From Algoriphagus formosus (GTDB lineage Bacteria > Bacteroidota > Bacteroidia > Cytophagales > Cyclobacteriaceae): a stretch of DNA of 64,000 nt. Positions 43,701-52,942 of the stretch are shown here, piece by piece (the first letter of the stretch is position 1; the number at the start of each line of letters is the position of its first letter). The translations under genes and the position numbers were made by a program. The stretch covers positions 1,269,267-1,333,266 of the forward strand of contig NZ_NIUC01000002.1 in assembly GCF_002807035.1 (NCBI RefSeq). Reading direction: 5' to 3'. Under the pieces are notes generated by a model. The model saw only the letters and a list, made by a program, of their open reading frames with translations. It ran no database searches and was not told the origin of the DNA.

Positions 43701-46700
43701 CATTCCCTCCAGTGCTTCTTATGTCAATGGTATACGTTCCAGGACTTAGATTGGTGAAAAGCGTTGTACTCTGCCAGTCAGCGCCACCATTGATACTATA
43801 CTCAAAATTTCCGTCTGATCCACTTGCTGAAACTTCGATGCTTCCATCTCCAGCACCAAAACAAGCTTCATTTTCTATGGCTAATGAAGCTGTGATAGGT
43901 TCTAGTACCGTTATGTTTGCCTCAAATGGAGGATTGGGACAATACCCTGGTCCTTCGGCTACCAAATAATAAGTGTAAGTGCCCGGTTGCAATCCAGTAA
44001 CCTCAAGCTGCATGGTGGAGGCATCCACGACAAATGTCAATCCATCAGAATCAGGAGTGGCATTGGTGGTGATAGGGTTCTGCTGATTGGGGCTTTTGTA
44101 CCAAGTCAGTTCTGGATTTCCGGCTGTAGTGATTACCGGTAAAATGGTGGCCACATCTCCTGCACAGATTTCATCACTCATCGGATCTACAGAAATCTGT
44201 ATCCCCACGTCATTGATCAGTTGCTGATTGAGTGTATGAGGGCATCCATTATCATCAGTCAAGCGAATTTCATAATCACCCGGAGCAAGATCTCTAAACT
44301 CCAATGGGGAAGATGCGTTACTTTCAGTTCGTATCGAGGAACCATTTTGGAAAAGCTCTACCTCATAGGGTCCTACTCCTCCGCTGAAATTCACTCGGAT
44401 CAACCCATTTGCTTCACCACAAGCGGGCTGAATGACTTCATCAAAATCAAATAAAACTTCAGCTGGTTCGGTTAGGGTGACATCGGGCAGAGTAGTAGTA
44501 CAGCCGGTAATGGTATTTCGTACTTCTGGACTGTACGTACCTGCAGGCAAATTATTAAAAACAGCACCTTGCCAAGTGGTCCCATTGTCAAGGCTATATT
44601 CATAATCTCCTCCGGCAGTAGCATCTTCTGGGATAAAGGTGATACTTCCGGTCGCTTCTCCAAAACACAAGATATTGACAGGCTGGGCTTCTAAGATTTT
44701 AGGAACTGGATTTACCGTAACAGTTGCAGGTATCGGATCCGAATTACAAAGATTATCTCCGGATACAATTACTTGAAATTCGTAAGGATCTACATTTTCA
44801 CTCAGACCGGTAATTTGAAGCTCACCGCTTGTCGAATTAGCCAAATAACTGATTCCATTTCCATCACTAAGTGGATTTCCATTTCCATCTCTCCAAGAGT
44901 AGCTCAGGTTTGTAGCATTGCTTAGCTCAATGGCTTGAACAGTGAGAATAGCCGTTTCGCCTGGACATATTACGGCGTCTGTTGCATCAAAAGTAGGAAT
45001 TGGAATAGGGTCAAATGCTGGAGTAGTGAAAGTGGCGTTACAGTTATTACTGTCAATTACCTCGATGATATGCGTTGGAGCATCGTAGAGCCCATCAATA
45101 GTGTAAGTATTACCACTGAGTTGTGGGGTAATTGGACTGCCATTTAGCGTAAATGTGTACCCTGGAGTACCACCCGCCACTTCAAAAGTCACGATCCCAT
45201 TCTCTAGACCACAAGAAGGGTTGGTTTGATCAAGTTGGGTGATGGATAGAGTTTCTGCTGGTCCTGCGATCGTTTCGGTGATAGTTCCTATGCAATTACT
45301 TCCAGCGCTGACATCTATTGTATAAGTGCCGGGCAAAAGACCAGAGAAGGTGTTGGATGATTGAAAAGCGCCACCATTCAAACTGTATTCATATGTGCCA
45401 AAACCTCCAGAAGCATTTACGACTATCTGTCCAGCTCCTAATCGACATAAATCGTCTGATACAGTAGCACCCAAGGAAAGAGGAGGGAGTACCAAAACCT
45501 GAACTCGTTTTAGGCTTCCTGCAGGAGTGGCACAGAGATTTTGGCTTGGATCAGCAGCCACCTCTACAAAATATTCATAGGGTGTTGCGCTTTGGGGAAG
45601 TCCGGTTATCGTTAATTGTCCTGGAGAAACAATGGAATATGTAACGCCTCCTTCTACCAGTCCATCGGTTATTGGCTGTGTTTTATTATTATCCTTCCAC
45701 CAAAGGAAGGTAGGATTATTCGCATCCGTGGGATCTTCTAGTTCAGGGATAAATTCTACAGGTGAACCCTCACAAATTTCCTGATCGTCTAGGACAACTT
45801 CAACGGGTGTGCCTCGTTCGTCAGTGACTTCAAATTCGAATCGGTCTTCACAAATATTATTAGTGGCTGGATTTGATACGACTAAAAAATATCTTCCAAG
45901 GTTAACGCCCGTTACACCTACCTCAGCCTGAAGATAGTTTCCATTTGTAGTTTCCGTGATTGTATAATTGGAAGAGGGTAAAACATTTCCAAATTCGTCT
46001 TCCCATCTCCATACATAGCCTGGTACCAAATCTTGTAAAATAGCATTGGAGATCGAACCGTCATTCTGCCCATTACAAGTAGGCCCAATGATAGCCGCTG
46101 ATCCATCTACTCTTGGAAAGGGATGTACGGTGACAGTAACTGTTCTAGGGAAGGAAGTCAATCCATAATTGTCAATTACTGTATAAAATATGGTGTGAGT
46201 ACCAAAGAATCCAGGCTCAGGTGTAAATTGAATGGAAGCTTCATTTCTTTCGTCATCAAAATTCCCCGTGTTTAATTCTTCTAAAATCGCCTCGAAAGTT
46301 CCTACACCGGGAATAGTGATCTGACGATTTTCTGGTCTACATTTTTCAATACAAACATTGGATAGTCCACAGTTTCCAATTGCTGGGTCCCCCGCTGGAT
46401 TTGGTGAATTATCCGGATCTCCGGGATTATTTTCGTAAAGCTGTAAACAGCGAATAAATTGGTTTTGAGCTGGTAGGGATACTTCAAAATCAAAGGTTAG
46501 ATTCTCATCAAAACAAACCGACTCATCTAAGTTTGGCGGGTTTGGAGCCAAAACCGGATCAATGCTAGATACTTCTACCGTAACATTTCTGATTTCGTGA
46601 ACACTTCTTAAGGAAGCTCCAGTAGAAGCGGCAAAGCCAACTTTCAAGTTTTGTGGCGCACCATATGGGTAAGGGACGTCATTAAAAATATTGATAACAT

Positions 46701-47685
46701 CTTGAACACCCCCGCGATTGACCAACACATCCATGGTAATAGTGTAGGACCCTGAACCATCAGGCCTTAAATCAATGAACACTTTTCGATAGCCATCATC
46801 TGAACAGTCTGTAACCCTTGTAAGGGCCCCGACTTCAAACCGATCGCCTGGAGGAAGAAAAAAACCTGCAGCTAAAACATCATACGGGGCTCCATCACTT
46901 GGATCATTAAACAAAATTTTTCCATCGATAAAAGGATAACTGAGATAGGTAGGAGGATCAGGAAAACTGGCAGGAAAACCTGTCCCTAGACCAGTCATTC
47001 CATTGTCCCTTACTGTATCATTAGGATCTACAGGGCCTCTTATGGCAATTGAATTAGGGTATCTTGGGAAGAATGCTGGTGAAAGCCCTGATCCATACGA
47101 AAATGGAGCTTCAAATCCTCCCAATCTACCTTCATATTGATTTCCCCAGTTTCCCCGCTCATCTAAACCTATACCCATATAGGCTCCTTTTAGACCATAG
47201 CCTCCAGCAAAACTACCTCCACTATATCTTAAAGGAGAATATCCAAGAGAACCGCCTAAACCGCCAATTTCAAAATCTGCAGGACCAATGGAACCATCAA
47301 AAAGGAAAAAGCTGAACCCATCACCAGGGTTTCCAGGTATGGCAGCATCATATGCGAAATACTCAAAGCTTGTTTTTATACCATAAACTGAAGAAAAAGC
47401 TAAGTCTACGAAAACGTAACCAGTCTGGTCTGAGTCGTTTGTGGTGAGTCTTAGTACACCATCATCAACTGCATCACCATTTCCGGAAGTAAGGACTGCA
47501 CCTTGGGCAGGTGGAGGGGGACCAAAGATGGTATTTGCACGTGTTGAACTTCCAGTAAAGGGTTCGCAGTACGGAAAACCGTCCCTTGGAATAACAACTA
47601 CTTGCCCAAAAGCAGACAGCATCCCCAACCCCATCCAAAAAATGGAAAAAACAACTAGTAGACTGACCGATCTCTTCGTTCGCAT
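40714..47685 (-). CDS. Giant SprB-like gliding/adhesion protein with CHU_C type B sorting domain
   Basis: 2,323 residues, secreted by type IX secretion. Signal peptide (LVVFSIFWMGLGMLSAFGQ); an N-terminal lectin-like sandwich (about 35-390, FSFFLFDGSIGPADFEIGG); then many alternating units of two kinds: SprB-type (C-G-DGSI, YEYSLNGG, LSPGTYTIDI) and Ig-like (EICAGDVATILP, TWYKSPNQ). Near the end a PKD domain (WNWDFGDGSTSSEQNPSHEY) and a CHU_C domain (VPNAFTPDGTKNQYF to GVFVLIR), the type B T9SS signal. Its SprF partner follows. Such proteins move on the cell surface as adhesins in gliding or bind polymers. Confidence 0.93.
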   Translation of the reverse strand: MRTKRSVSLLVVFSIFWMGLGMLSAFGQVVVIPRDGFPYCEPFTGSSTRANTIFGPPPPAQGAVLTSGNGDAVDDGVLRLTTNDSDQTGYVFVDLAFSSVYGIKTSFEYFAYDAAIPGNPGDGFSFFLFDGSIGPADFEIGGLGGSLGYSPLRYSGGSFAGGYGLKGAYMGIGLDERGNWGNQYEGRLGGFEAPFSYGSGLSPAFFPRYPNSIAIRGPVDPNDTVRDNGMTGLGTGFPASFPDPPTYLSYPFIDGKILFNDPSDGAPYDVLAAGFFLPPGDRFEVGALTRVTDCSDDGYRKVFIDLRPDGSGSYTITMDVLVNRGGVQDVINIFNDVPYPYGAPQNLKVGFAASTGASLRSVHEIRNVTVEVSSIDPVLAPNPPNLDESVCFDENLTFDFEVSLPAQNQFIRCLQLYENNPGDPDNSPNPAGDPAIGNCGLSNVCIEKCRPENRQITIPGVGTFEAILEELNTGNFDDERNEASIQFTPEPGFFGTHTIFYTVIDNYGLTSFPRTVTVTVHPFPRVDGSAAIIGPTCNGQNDGSISNAILQDLVPGYVWRWEDEFGNVLPSSNYTITETTNGNYLQAEVGVTGVNLGRYFLVVSNPATNNICEDRFEFEVTDERGTPVEVVLDDQEICEGSPVEFIPELEDPTDANNPTFLWWKDNNKTQPITDGLVEGGVTYSIVSPGQLTITGLPQSATPYEYFVEVAADPSQNLCATPAGSLKRVQVLVLPPLSLGATVSDDLCRLGAGQIVVNASGGFGTYEYSLNGGAFQSSNTFSGLLPGTYTIDVSAGSNCIGTITETIAGPAETLSITQLDQTNPSCGLENGIVTFEVAGGTPGYTFTLNGSPITPQLSGNTYTIDGLYDAPTHIIEVIDSNNCNATFTTPAFDPIPIPTFDATDAVICPGETAILTVQAIELSNATNLSYSWRDGNGNPLSDGNGISYLANSTSGELQITGLSENVDPYEFQVIVSGDNLCNSDPIPATVTVNPVPKILEAQPVNILCFGEATGSITFIPEDATAGGDYEYSLDNGTTWQGAVFNNLPAGTYSPEVRNTITGCTTTLPDVTLTEPAEVLFDFDEVIQPACGEANGLIRVNFSGGVGPYEVELFQNGSSIRTESNASSPLEFRDLAPGDYEIRLTDDNGCPHTLNQQLINDVGIQISVDPMSDEICAGDVATILPVITTAGNPELTWYKSPNQQNPITTNATPDSDGLTFVVDASTMQLEVTGLQPGTYTYYLVAEGPGYCPNPPFEANITVLEPITASLAIENEACFGAGDGSIEVSASGSDGNFEYSINGGADWQSTTLFTNLSPGTYTIDIRSTGGNDCVFSVSGEVLGTTPIAINAPDILRSSCGLANGSIENLQISGGWGNYSVEWRQGSETGPVVSTDPTQAIDLAPDTYFLLITDAEGCPFVESFVLEEQPRPNFVIAPVEICAGEEVILTPVNTVSGSSGSELVWYKDASRTQEISNGPDAIDPSVSYSIDADGVLTITGLEGDRDPYIYYLHVVCNDENVSVEALVRTVPSLDFETDPEQCFGAEDGKIRIIAGADPLYEYSISGNNLTQAELEAAEYAPGTYIISVSNEGFCLQDFTVVVEGPDAPLEVDPLTQIDPGCGADIGVISTEVSGGWAPYEVTLFRDGSAIETSTFQGPEVEFDDLAPGDYYLTVTDAEGCVETSNTVTLVYGPTQIIIDDVGICEGEDAVLIPSINPSAPNPTYSWFKDAAATIPIVSDPNPDANGHIFQISANGTLTISGLDASDSPQTYYATVSGTDVCPGFIGSAQVVINRIPSLSYTVNNEICFGDNGTINLQGSAGDGTFEYSLNGNDWQSSGTFDVAPGIYTGYVRSGAGCIVSSPNIEVQGPSAPLSYSEPALVDPTCNTADGSISFTISGGYGNYSVEVTKDGASFGTFASPSGQVDLQDLESGSYSFLILDENPDGINCQLSIPAQIELEDLPTPLSASGVEICEGETASIQASTTQTGISPVFTWYQNANGTGEINTGTLGSVSYQVNRSTGELSISGLSGQSDPYVYYVGISGNGVCEPELVPVEVFVYPIPNLRVSNPSIVCDPQGTVDLTQFIEGFNPNIYDYNIIDPTGGSMRMDEIDAVNLSGSYQVSTSLRGADCWSAEQRIQVIISDTELIPEFNYEVDLGGGNILTNAEVQIQEPVQFQDVSLGKVIIWNWDFGDGSTSSEQNPSHEYQKKGSYTVTLTTIDEFGCVAEYQRVIQVFDDYIIMVPNAFTPDGTKNQYFKPQYRGIASMEFYIFNTWGELIFEANSLETMGWDGTLNGKKVPNGNYVYRAVFTTRSGEKEERSGVFVLIR

Positions 47686-47892
47686 GTACCTTACGCCACC
47701 AATATTACCAAGTTAAAGGTAGGCATTTTACCTTGGGCCTCAGTAAATTGAATTATGAAATTTAGGTTGTGAAACTACTAGGGCTTACGATTGGGGTGAT
47801 CAATCAAATGGGTTTCCAGACCTTATTCTTAATAGTCTCTCTCCATTCTCAATAACTATACCAAAGCAAAAAGCTTTCCCCTTTTTTCTAGT

Positions 47893-49125
47893 CTACAATT
47901 CGATTTGCACTTGATGCCTGACCAAATCTTCAAATTCTTCCCGTTTTCTGATCAAATGTGCTTGCCCTTTCCAAATCAACACTTCTGCAGGGCGAAGTCT
48001 TGAATTATAGTTGGATGCCATGCTAAATCCATATGCGCCGGCATTTTTCAAAACCAACACATCACCTACTCTTACCTCTGAAAGTTTCCGATCTGCAGCC
48101 AAGGTATCAGTCTCACAGATATACCCTACAACATGATACGTTTTCTCTGGCCCATTTGGATTGCTCAGGTTGTACACATCATGGTAGGCATCATACATCA
48201 TCGGACGAATCAAATGATTCAACCCAGAATCTACACCCACAAAAGTCACTGTGGGCGTTTCCTTCACCAAATTCGTTTTGGCTAAGAAATACCCACTTTC
48301 ACTGACCAAAAACTTACCCGGTTCCAGCCATAATTCTAGCGGTCGGCCATAGTCTTCACAAAACTCCAAAAAGGCCTTGGATACGATGCGACCTACTTCC
48401 CTGATATCCGTAAAGGGGTCTCCCGCTTTATAAGCTACCTTAAATCCACCACCACAATCAATGAATTTCAATTCTTTGAAATGCTTTGCTGCGTCAAAGA
48501 GAACTTTGGCTCCACGAAGGAATACCTCCGCATCCAAAATATCCGAACCAGTGTGCACATGCAGTCCGGCGATGCTGAGCTGATACTTTTCGACAGTTTG
48601 CACTATCTGATCAAGCTGCTCAATAGAAATTCCAAACTTGCTGTGTTTGTGTCCTACAGAAATCTTGGAGTTTCCTCCAGCCATGATATGCGGATTGATC
48701 CGAATACAGGCAGGCACTTGATTTCCATATTTTTCACCAAATTCACGAATAAGTGGAATGCTATCTAGATTGACCATCACGCCCAGGTCCACAGCTTCCT
48801 CGATCTCCTTCCAGGATACTCCACTGGGTGTATACATGATCTCGGAGGCTTCATAGCCCGCAAGCATCCCTAGTCTCACTTCTTCAATCGAAACTGCATC
48901 GATCCCAGCTCCTGCATTTCGGACTAGTTTCAATACCGAAATATTGGGAAGGGCCTTGGTGGCATATTTGATTTTGAGGGGAACTGATGCAAAAGCCTCC
49001 TGCATCGCATGGATCTGATTGACGATTTTTTCACCGTCATACACATAGAGCGGCAGCTCATATTGATCAGCTAGCGAAAGTAGACTTACTCCTTGAATAT
49101 CTTGTGGATGTTGGTTTGAATTCAT
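47893..49125 (-). CDS. lysA: Diaminopimelate decarboxylase
   Basis: PLP enzyme for the last step to lysine. 410 residues from ATG 49125; a longer frame to 49170 has no family similarity. Motifs: PLP Lys in KIKYATKALPNI, DAVSIEEVRLGML, GLHVHTGSDI, FIDCGGGFKVAY and the C-terminal active-site Cys in GYICETDTLA. Aspartate kinase (lysC) of the same pathway is 8 kb away. Single gene; divergent from the histidine kinase. Confidence 0.95.
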   Translation of the reverse strand: MNSNQHPQDIQGVSLLSLADQYELPLYVYDGEKIVNQIHAMQEAFASVPLKIKYATKALPNISVLKLVRNAGAGIDAVSIEEVRLGMLAGYEASEIMYTPSGVSWKEIEEAVDLGVMVNLDSIPLIREFGEKYGNQVPACIRINPHIMAGGNSKISVGHKHSKFGISIEQLDQIVQTVEKYQLSIAGLHVHTGSDILDAEVFLRGAKVLFDAAKHFKELKFIDCGGGFKVAYKAGDPFTDIREVGRIVSKAFLEFCEDYGRPLELWLEPGKFLVSESGYFLAKTNLVKETPTVTFVGVDSGLNHLIRPMMYDAYHDVYNLSNPNGPEKTYHVVGYICETDTLAADRKLSEVRVGDVLVLKNAGAYGFSMASNYNSRLRPAEVLIWKGQAHLIRKREEFEDLVRHQVQIEL

Positions 49126-49300
49126 GGTCTGAAATTTGCCATCAAAGATAGGCATCAAGCCGGCAAGCACCGAAGAATTCGGCCAGTTTTGGCTCGAAAA
49201 GCTGCTTATTACAGCGAATCAGATCAAATAGCCTTGATCTCAATCGGTTAAAACTTGTTAAGCATTGACCCCTAGTAGTCAAAGGCCGTAAATTTGTCAT

Positions 49301-51022
49301 ATGTCCAAGCGCAAAATTAACCTGATCATCATCCTGATGTCCGTCGCCAGTTTTGGTTTGATGGCCTTTCAGTACTATTGGGTGAATAATGCTATCCGCA
49401 TCAATCAGCAGCGCTTTGATCAGGAAGTCTATCAAGCCCTTGAAAGCACAGTAGATGCTTTGGAAAAAGGAGAAGCGAGTGATGTACTCCTGAGTCAGCT
49501 TATTCGAGATCCAAAACTCCAGGAGTCACTTTTTCAAAAAATTGAGCCGATTGATTTGGATGAAATCCGTCCCAGGCTACAGTTGCGTCCCCAAACTTCC
49601 ATTGTCGATACCTTAGACATAGGAAAAATGCCGGAGGTCAGCGTCACCTTCAAGCGGATGTTGGAAGTACGTGGAATCAATCTTTCCTTATTGGATGAGT
49701 TGGAGCAATTTTTTGCTTACATGACTCCTGAAGTAGCTTCAACCATTTTCACACCGGATGAAATGGCGATTCTTTTAGAAGAGAAGGAAAGACAACTTCA
49801 GTACTTAAGTCAAATTGAAACCTTCTCGGCGAAAAACCCTAGTCCTAAGGTGGTGGAAGAGGCTTTTGTGGAATACGAGACGAATATTTCACCGCAGGCT
49901 TTGGATAAGATCCGAAGAGCTAACCTGAAGATAGATCTGATGAATCGCGCATGGGAAGAGTTTTCTCAGGGTCAAAAAGCCATCATGGATCGATTGGATA
50001 CTTCCCAAGTACGAAAAATCGTCAAAAGCTTTCTGCTAGAGCGGGGTATCATGGAGGATTTTGAGTTGGGAATCTTGAAAGATGATGGACTCTTGATGGG
50101 AATTGGTCCGGTGGATCAGCCTTTTAGATTGGTGCAGTATGGAATTCAAGCCAAGCTATTTCCACGTGATATTGTCGGTAAGGAAAACTATTTGTATATC
50201 TTTTTCCCAGAAAAAAATAAACACGTCCTACGACAACTTTGGATTCCGCTAGCTTCTTCGATTTTATTTATCGGAGTCATTATTTGGTGTTTTATCTATG
50301 CAATACGGGTCATTTTCAAACAAAAGGCCTTATCAGATATCAAAAATGATTTCATCAATAATATGACCCATGAGTTTAAGACTCCGCTAGCAACAGTGAG
50401 TCTTGCTGTGGAGGCACTTCAAGATCCCGAGCTCTCATCCCAGGATAGGTTCCGGGATAGATACCTGGGCATTATTAAAGATGAAAATAAACGACTCGTC
50501 TCTCAGGTCGAAAATGTCCTTCAGGCTGCAGCGCAAGAAAAGCAAGATTTCAAGCTTAAACTGGAGGAGGTCAATATTTCCGAACTCCTCGGTGATGCAG
50601 TAGACCATTTTTCTCTACAGATCGAAAAGCGATCGGGAGAATTGACTTTCGAAAATGAATTAGAGCACCCAATCCTTCTAGCCGATAAATTTCATATTGC
50701 CCATATTTTCAATAATCTGTTGGACAATGCCAATAAATATTCTCCTGAAAAACCTGAAATCAGTGTGATGGCTTGGGAGGATAAGGATCAGATATTTGTC
50801 AGTATTCAAGACCAGGGGATTGGTATGAGCAAGGATGCACAGCGAAAGATTTTTGACAAATTCTATCGGGTTCCTACTGGAAACGTCCACGATGTAAAGG
50901 GCTTCGGACTGGGGCTCTCCTACGTCAAAACTATGCTGGAAGCCCACAAGGGCGGAATCAATGTCCAAAGTGAAATCGGAAAAGGAAGTACCTTTATCAT
51001 AAACTTACCCAAAACAACATGA
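49301..51022 (+). CDS. Membrane sensor histidine kinase
   Basis: 573 residues. TM helix near 8-28, a periplasmic sensor domain to about 312 with no recognised fold and acidic coiled stretches, a second TM helix near 313-335 (WIPLASSILFIGVIIWCFIY), then kinase: H-box NDFINNMTHEFKTPLA (His about 357), N-box HIFNNLLDNANKYS, G1 IQDQGIGMS, G2 GFGLGLSYV. It overlaps the response regulator by 4 nt (ATGA), so both form one system. Stimulus unknown. Confidence 0.96.
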   Translation: MSKRKINLIIILMSVASFGLMAFQYYWVNNAIRINQQRFDQEVYQALESTVDALEKGEASDVLLSQLIRDPKLQESLFQKIEPIDLDEIRPRLQLRPQTSIVDTLDIGKMPEVSVTFKRMLEVRGINLSLLDELEQFFAYMTPEVASTIFTPDEMAILLEEKERQLQYLSQIETFSAKNPSPKVVEEAFVEYETNISPQALDKIRRANLKIDLMNRAWEEFSQGQKAIMDRLDTSQVRKIVKSFLLERGIMEDFELGILKDDGLLMGIGPVDQPFRLVQYGIQAKLFPRDIVGKENYLYIFFPEKNKHVLRQLWIPLASSILFIGVIIWCFIYAIRVIFKQKALSDIKNDFINNMTHEFKTPLATVSLAVEALQDPELSSQDRFRDRYLGIIKDENKRLVSQVENVLQAAAQEKQDFKLKLEEVNISELLGDAVDHFSLQIEKRSGELTFENELEHPILLADKFHIAHIFNNLLDNANKYSPEKPEISVMAWEDKDQIFVSIQDQGIGMSKDAQRKIFDKFYRVPTGNVHDVKGFGLGLSYVKTMLEAHKGGINVQSEIGKGSTFIINLPKTT

Positions 51023-51714
51023 GCAAGGCCAGACTATTAGTAGTAGAAGATGACCCTAATCTGGGTGATATTCTCAAGGAATATTTAGAAATGAAAGGCT
51101 ATGAACCCACTCTCTGCAGGGATGGGGAAGAAGGCTGGAGTAAGTTCAAAAAAGACAAATACGATCTTTGTCTGCTAGACATCATGATGCCCAAAAAAGA
51201 TGGGTTTACGCTTGCCCGTGAGATCAAGAAAGTTCAGGAAGACCTGCCGATTCTTTTTCTGACTGCCAAGAACCAAAAAGACGATGTCATCGAAGGGCTA
51301 AAAATCGGTGCAGATGATTACATCACCAAGCCTTTTAGCATGGAGGAGCTGTTGCTTCGAGTGACGGCTATTCTTCGACGAACTCAAAAAAGCGAGGAAA
51401 TCACCCCGCTAAAAGTATATGAGTTTGGAGGTTTTCAGCTTCATTACGACAAGCAATTATTGGAAGGTCCCAAAGGCCCTCATAAGCTTACTTCCAAGGA
51501 AAATGAGTTATTGCGTTTGCTAGCCGCTGAAATGAATAAGTTGGTCAACCGGAGTCATGCACTAAAGCAGATTTGGGGAGATGATAGCTATTTCAATGCC
51601 CGAAGCATGGATGTTTATCTCAGCAAAATCCGCAAAATCCTTAAAGACGACCCGAAAGTACAGATTATCACGGTACATGGGGAGGGCTTTAAGCTGATTG
51701 TGGGAGATAGCTGA
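51019..51714 (+). CDS. OmpR-family response regulator
   Basis: 231 residues: receiver domain with LVVEDDPNL, phospho-acceptor Asp near 54 (CLLDIMMPKKDG), FLTAKNQ and the conserved Lys in ITKPFSMEEL; then a winged-helix DNA-binding domain (KLTSKENELLRLL, RSHALKQIWGDDSYFNARSMDVYLSKIRKIL). Cognate to the kinase it overlaps. A strong terminator follows at 51788. Confidence 0.97.
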   Translation: MSKARLLVVEDDPNLGDILKEYLEMKGYEPTLCRDGEEGWSKFKKDKYDLCLLDIMMPKKDGFTLAREIKKVQEDLPILFLTAKNQKDDVIEGLKIGADDYITKPFSMEELLLRVTAILRRTQKSEEITPLKVYEFGGFQLHYDKQLLEGPKGPHKLTSKENELLRLLAAEMNKLVNRSHALKQIWGDDSYFNARSMDVYLSKIRKILKDDPKVQIITVHGEGFKLIVGDS

Positions 51715-51787
51715 TGAGTTAAGGAAAAATCCCAAAGGGATAATTTAGGCCCAAAATTCACTCCATGCCACCGTGAGTGGCATACTC

Positions 51788-51824
51788 ATGCTGCTTCTAG
51801 ATACGAGAAGCAGCATTCTTTTTT
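51788..51824 (+). terminator. Rho-independent terminator after the two-component operon
   Basis: Perfect 11-bp stem ATGCTGCTTCT (51788-51798) / AGAAGCAGCAT (51806-51816), 7-nt loop, then TCTTTTTT. It lies 73 nt after the regulator stop and before the convergent epimerase gene. Confidence 0.9.
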
Positions 51825-51837
51825 CCTTCCTGTGCTT

Positions 51838-52848
51838 CTATTTCAAAATAGCCCCGATACCTGCTCGATCCGGAAAAGTTACGCCATCAGTTTTGACTTC
51901 TACTCCCTCAGCAGGATCATGAGCCAGAAGAAGTGCTCCATCCATATCCACGTAGTCAAGCAGCGGTGCCAAGTGAGCGATTGCTGAGATTCCAACCGAA
52001 GACTCTGTCATGCAGCCGACCATCGTTTTCATCCCAAGATTTTTGGCTTCTTGGATCATTCGAAGACCCGGAGTGATTCCCCCCGCTTTGACTAGTTTGA
52101 CATTGATGGCATGAAAAAGGCCATGACATTTGGCGACATCTATCTCGACCATGCAGCTCTCGTCCGCCATGACAGGCAGTTTGGAATGCTGAAATACTTC
52201 CTTCATTTCCTCCCAACTCTCCCTTGGAAGAGGTTGCTCCATGAATTCAACGCCTAGCCTCGCAAGTTCCTCGGAGTTTCGAATGGCTTGTTCAGCAGTC
52301 CAAGCGCAGTTGGCATCGATCCGGAATTTAGCGTCGGTTTCCTTGCGAAGCGCCCTGACGATCTCGAGGTCATGATCTGTTCCTAATTTGATTTTATAAA
52401 TGGGCCAATCCACCTCTTTCATTTTGGCAACCATTTTTTCTACGCTGTCAATCCCTATCGTAAAATTGCTGATGGGGATATCTTTCGGATTCAGACCGAG
52501 TACCTCATAGAGTTTTTGGCCACGTTGTTTGGCATAGAGATCCCAAGCAGCCATGTCAAGCGCACATTGGGCAAAAGCATCTTGGGCAAAATGCTGTCTT
52601 CCCAGTTCCCAGAGCTCCGAAGGATGATCCCATTTGCCGTTTTCTACAACATCCCGAAAACTATCCAAACTATCTGTCATTCGCTGTACAGTGACTCCAT
52701 AGTAAGGATTGCTAGTGGCTTCGCCTAAACCGAAAAAACCGGCATCCTCGAGCTTTACAATCAGGCTGTCTTGAACGTCTCTGCTTTGATGAGCGATGGT
52801 AAATGTATGTTTTAAAGGGAGGTCGACGACTTGATAAGAAAGTTTCAT
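51838..52848 (-). CDS. Dipeptide epimerase (L-Ala-D/L-Glu type, enolase superfamily)
   Basis: 336 residues from ATG 52848 (MKLSYQVVDLPLKHTFTIA). Enolase-superfamily metal ligands and acid/base residues are all seen: KxK in IYKIKLGTD, DANCAWT, EFMEQPL, MADESC and the second Lys in INVKLVKAGG. This pattern matches muconate-lactonising type dipeptide epimerases, which recycle murein peptides. A longer frame to 52893 is less likely. Divergent from an M14 peptidase gene 94 nt away that could supply peptides. Confidence 0.9.
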   Translation of the reverse strand: MKLSYQVVDLPLKHTFTIAHQSRDVQDSLIVKLEDAGFFGLGEATSNPYYGVTVQRMTDSLDSFRDVVENGKWDHPSELWELGRQHFAQDAFAQCALDMAAWDLYAKQRGQKLYEVLGLNPKDIPISNFTIGIDSVEKMVAKMKEVDWPIYKIKLGTDHDLEIVRALRKETDAKFRIDANCAWTAEQAIRNSEELARLGVEFMEQPLPRESWEEMKEVFQHSKLPVMADESCMVEIDVAKCHGLFHAINVKLVKAGGITPGLRMIQEAKNLGMKTMVGCMTESSVGISAIAHLAPLLDYVDMDGALLLAHDPAEGVEVKTDGVTFPDRAGIGAILK

Positions 52849-52942
52849 TACAATTTCGATGGGTTTATTGGTAGTAAAAACCTGTGTTTCCAAACAATCT
52901 TGATTAGATTTACTTGATCACACCAGCTTACTATTTGAAAAG

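Noticed and set aside
40714..47685. Regular repeats that could look like a CRISPR or tandem DNA repeat
   Set aside because: They are degenerate protein-level SprB and Ig-like units in one long frame; DNA identity between units is low and there are no uniform spacers.
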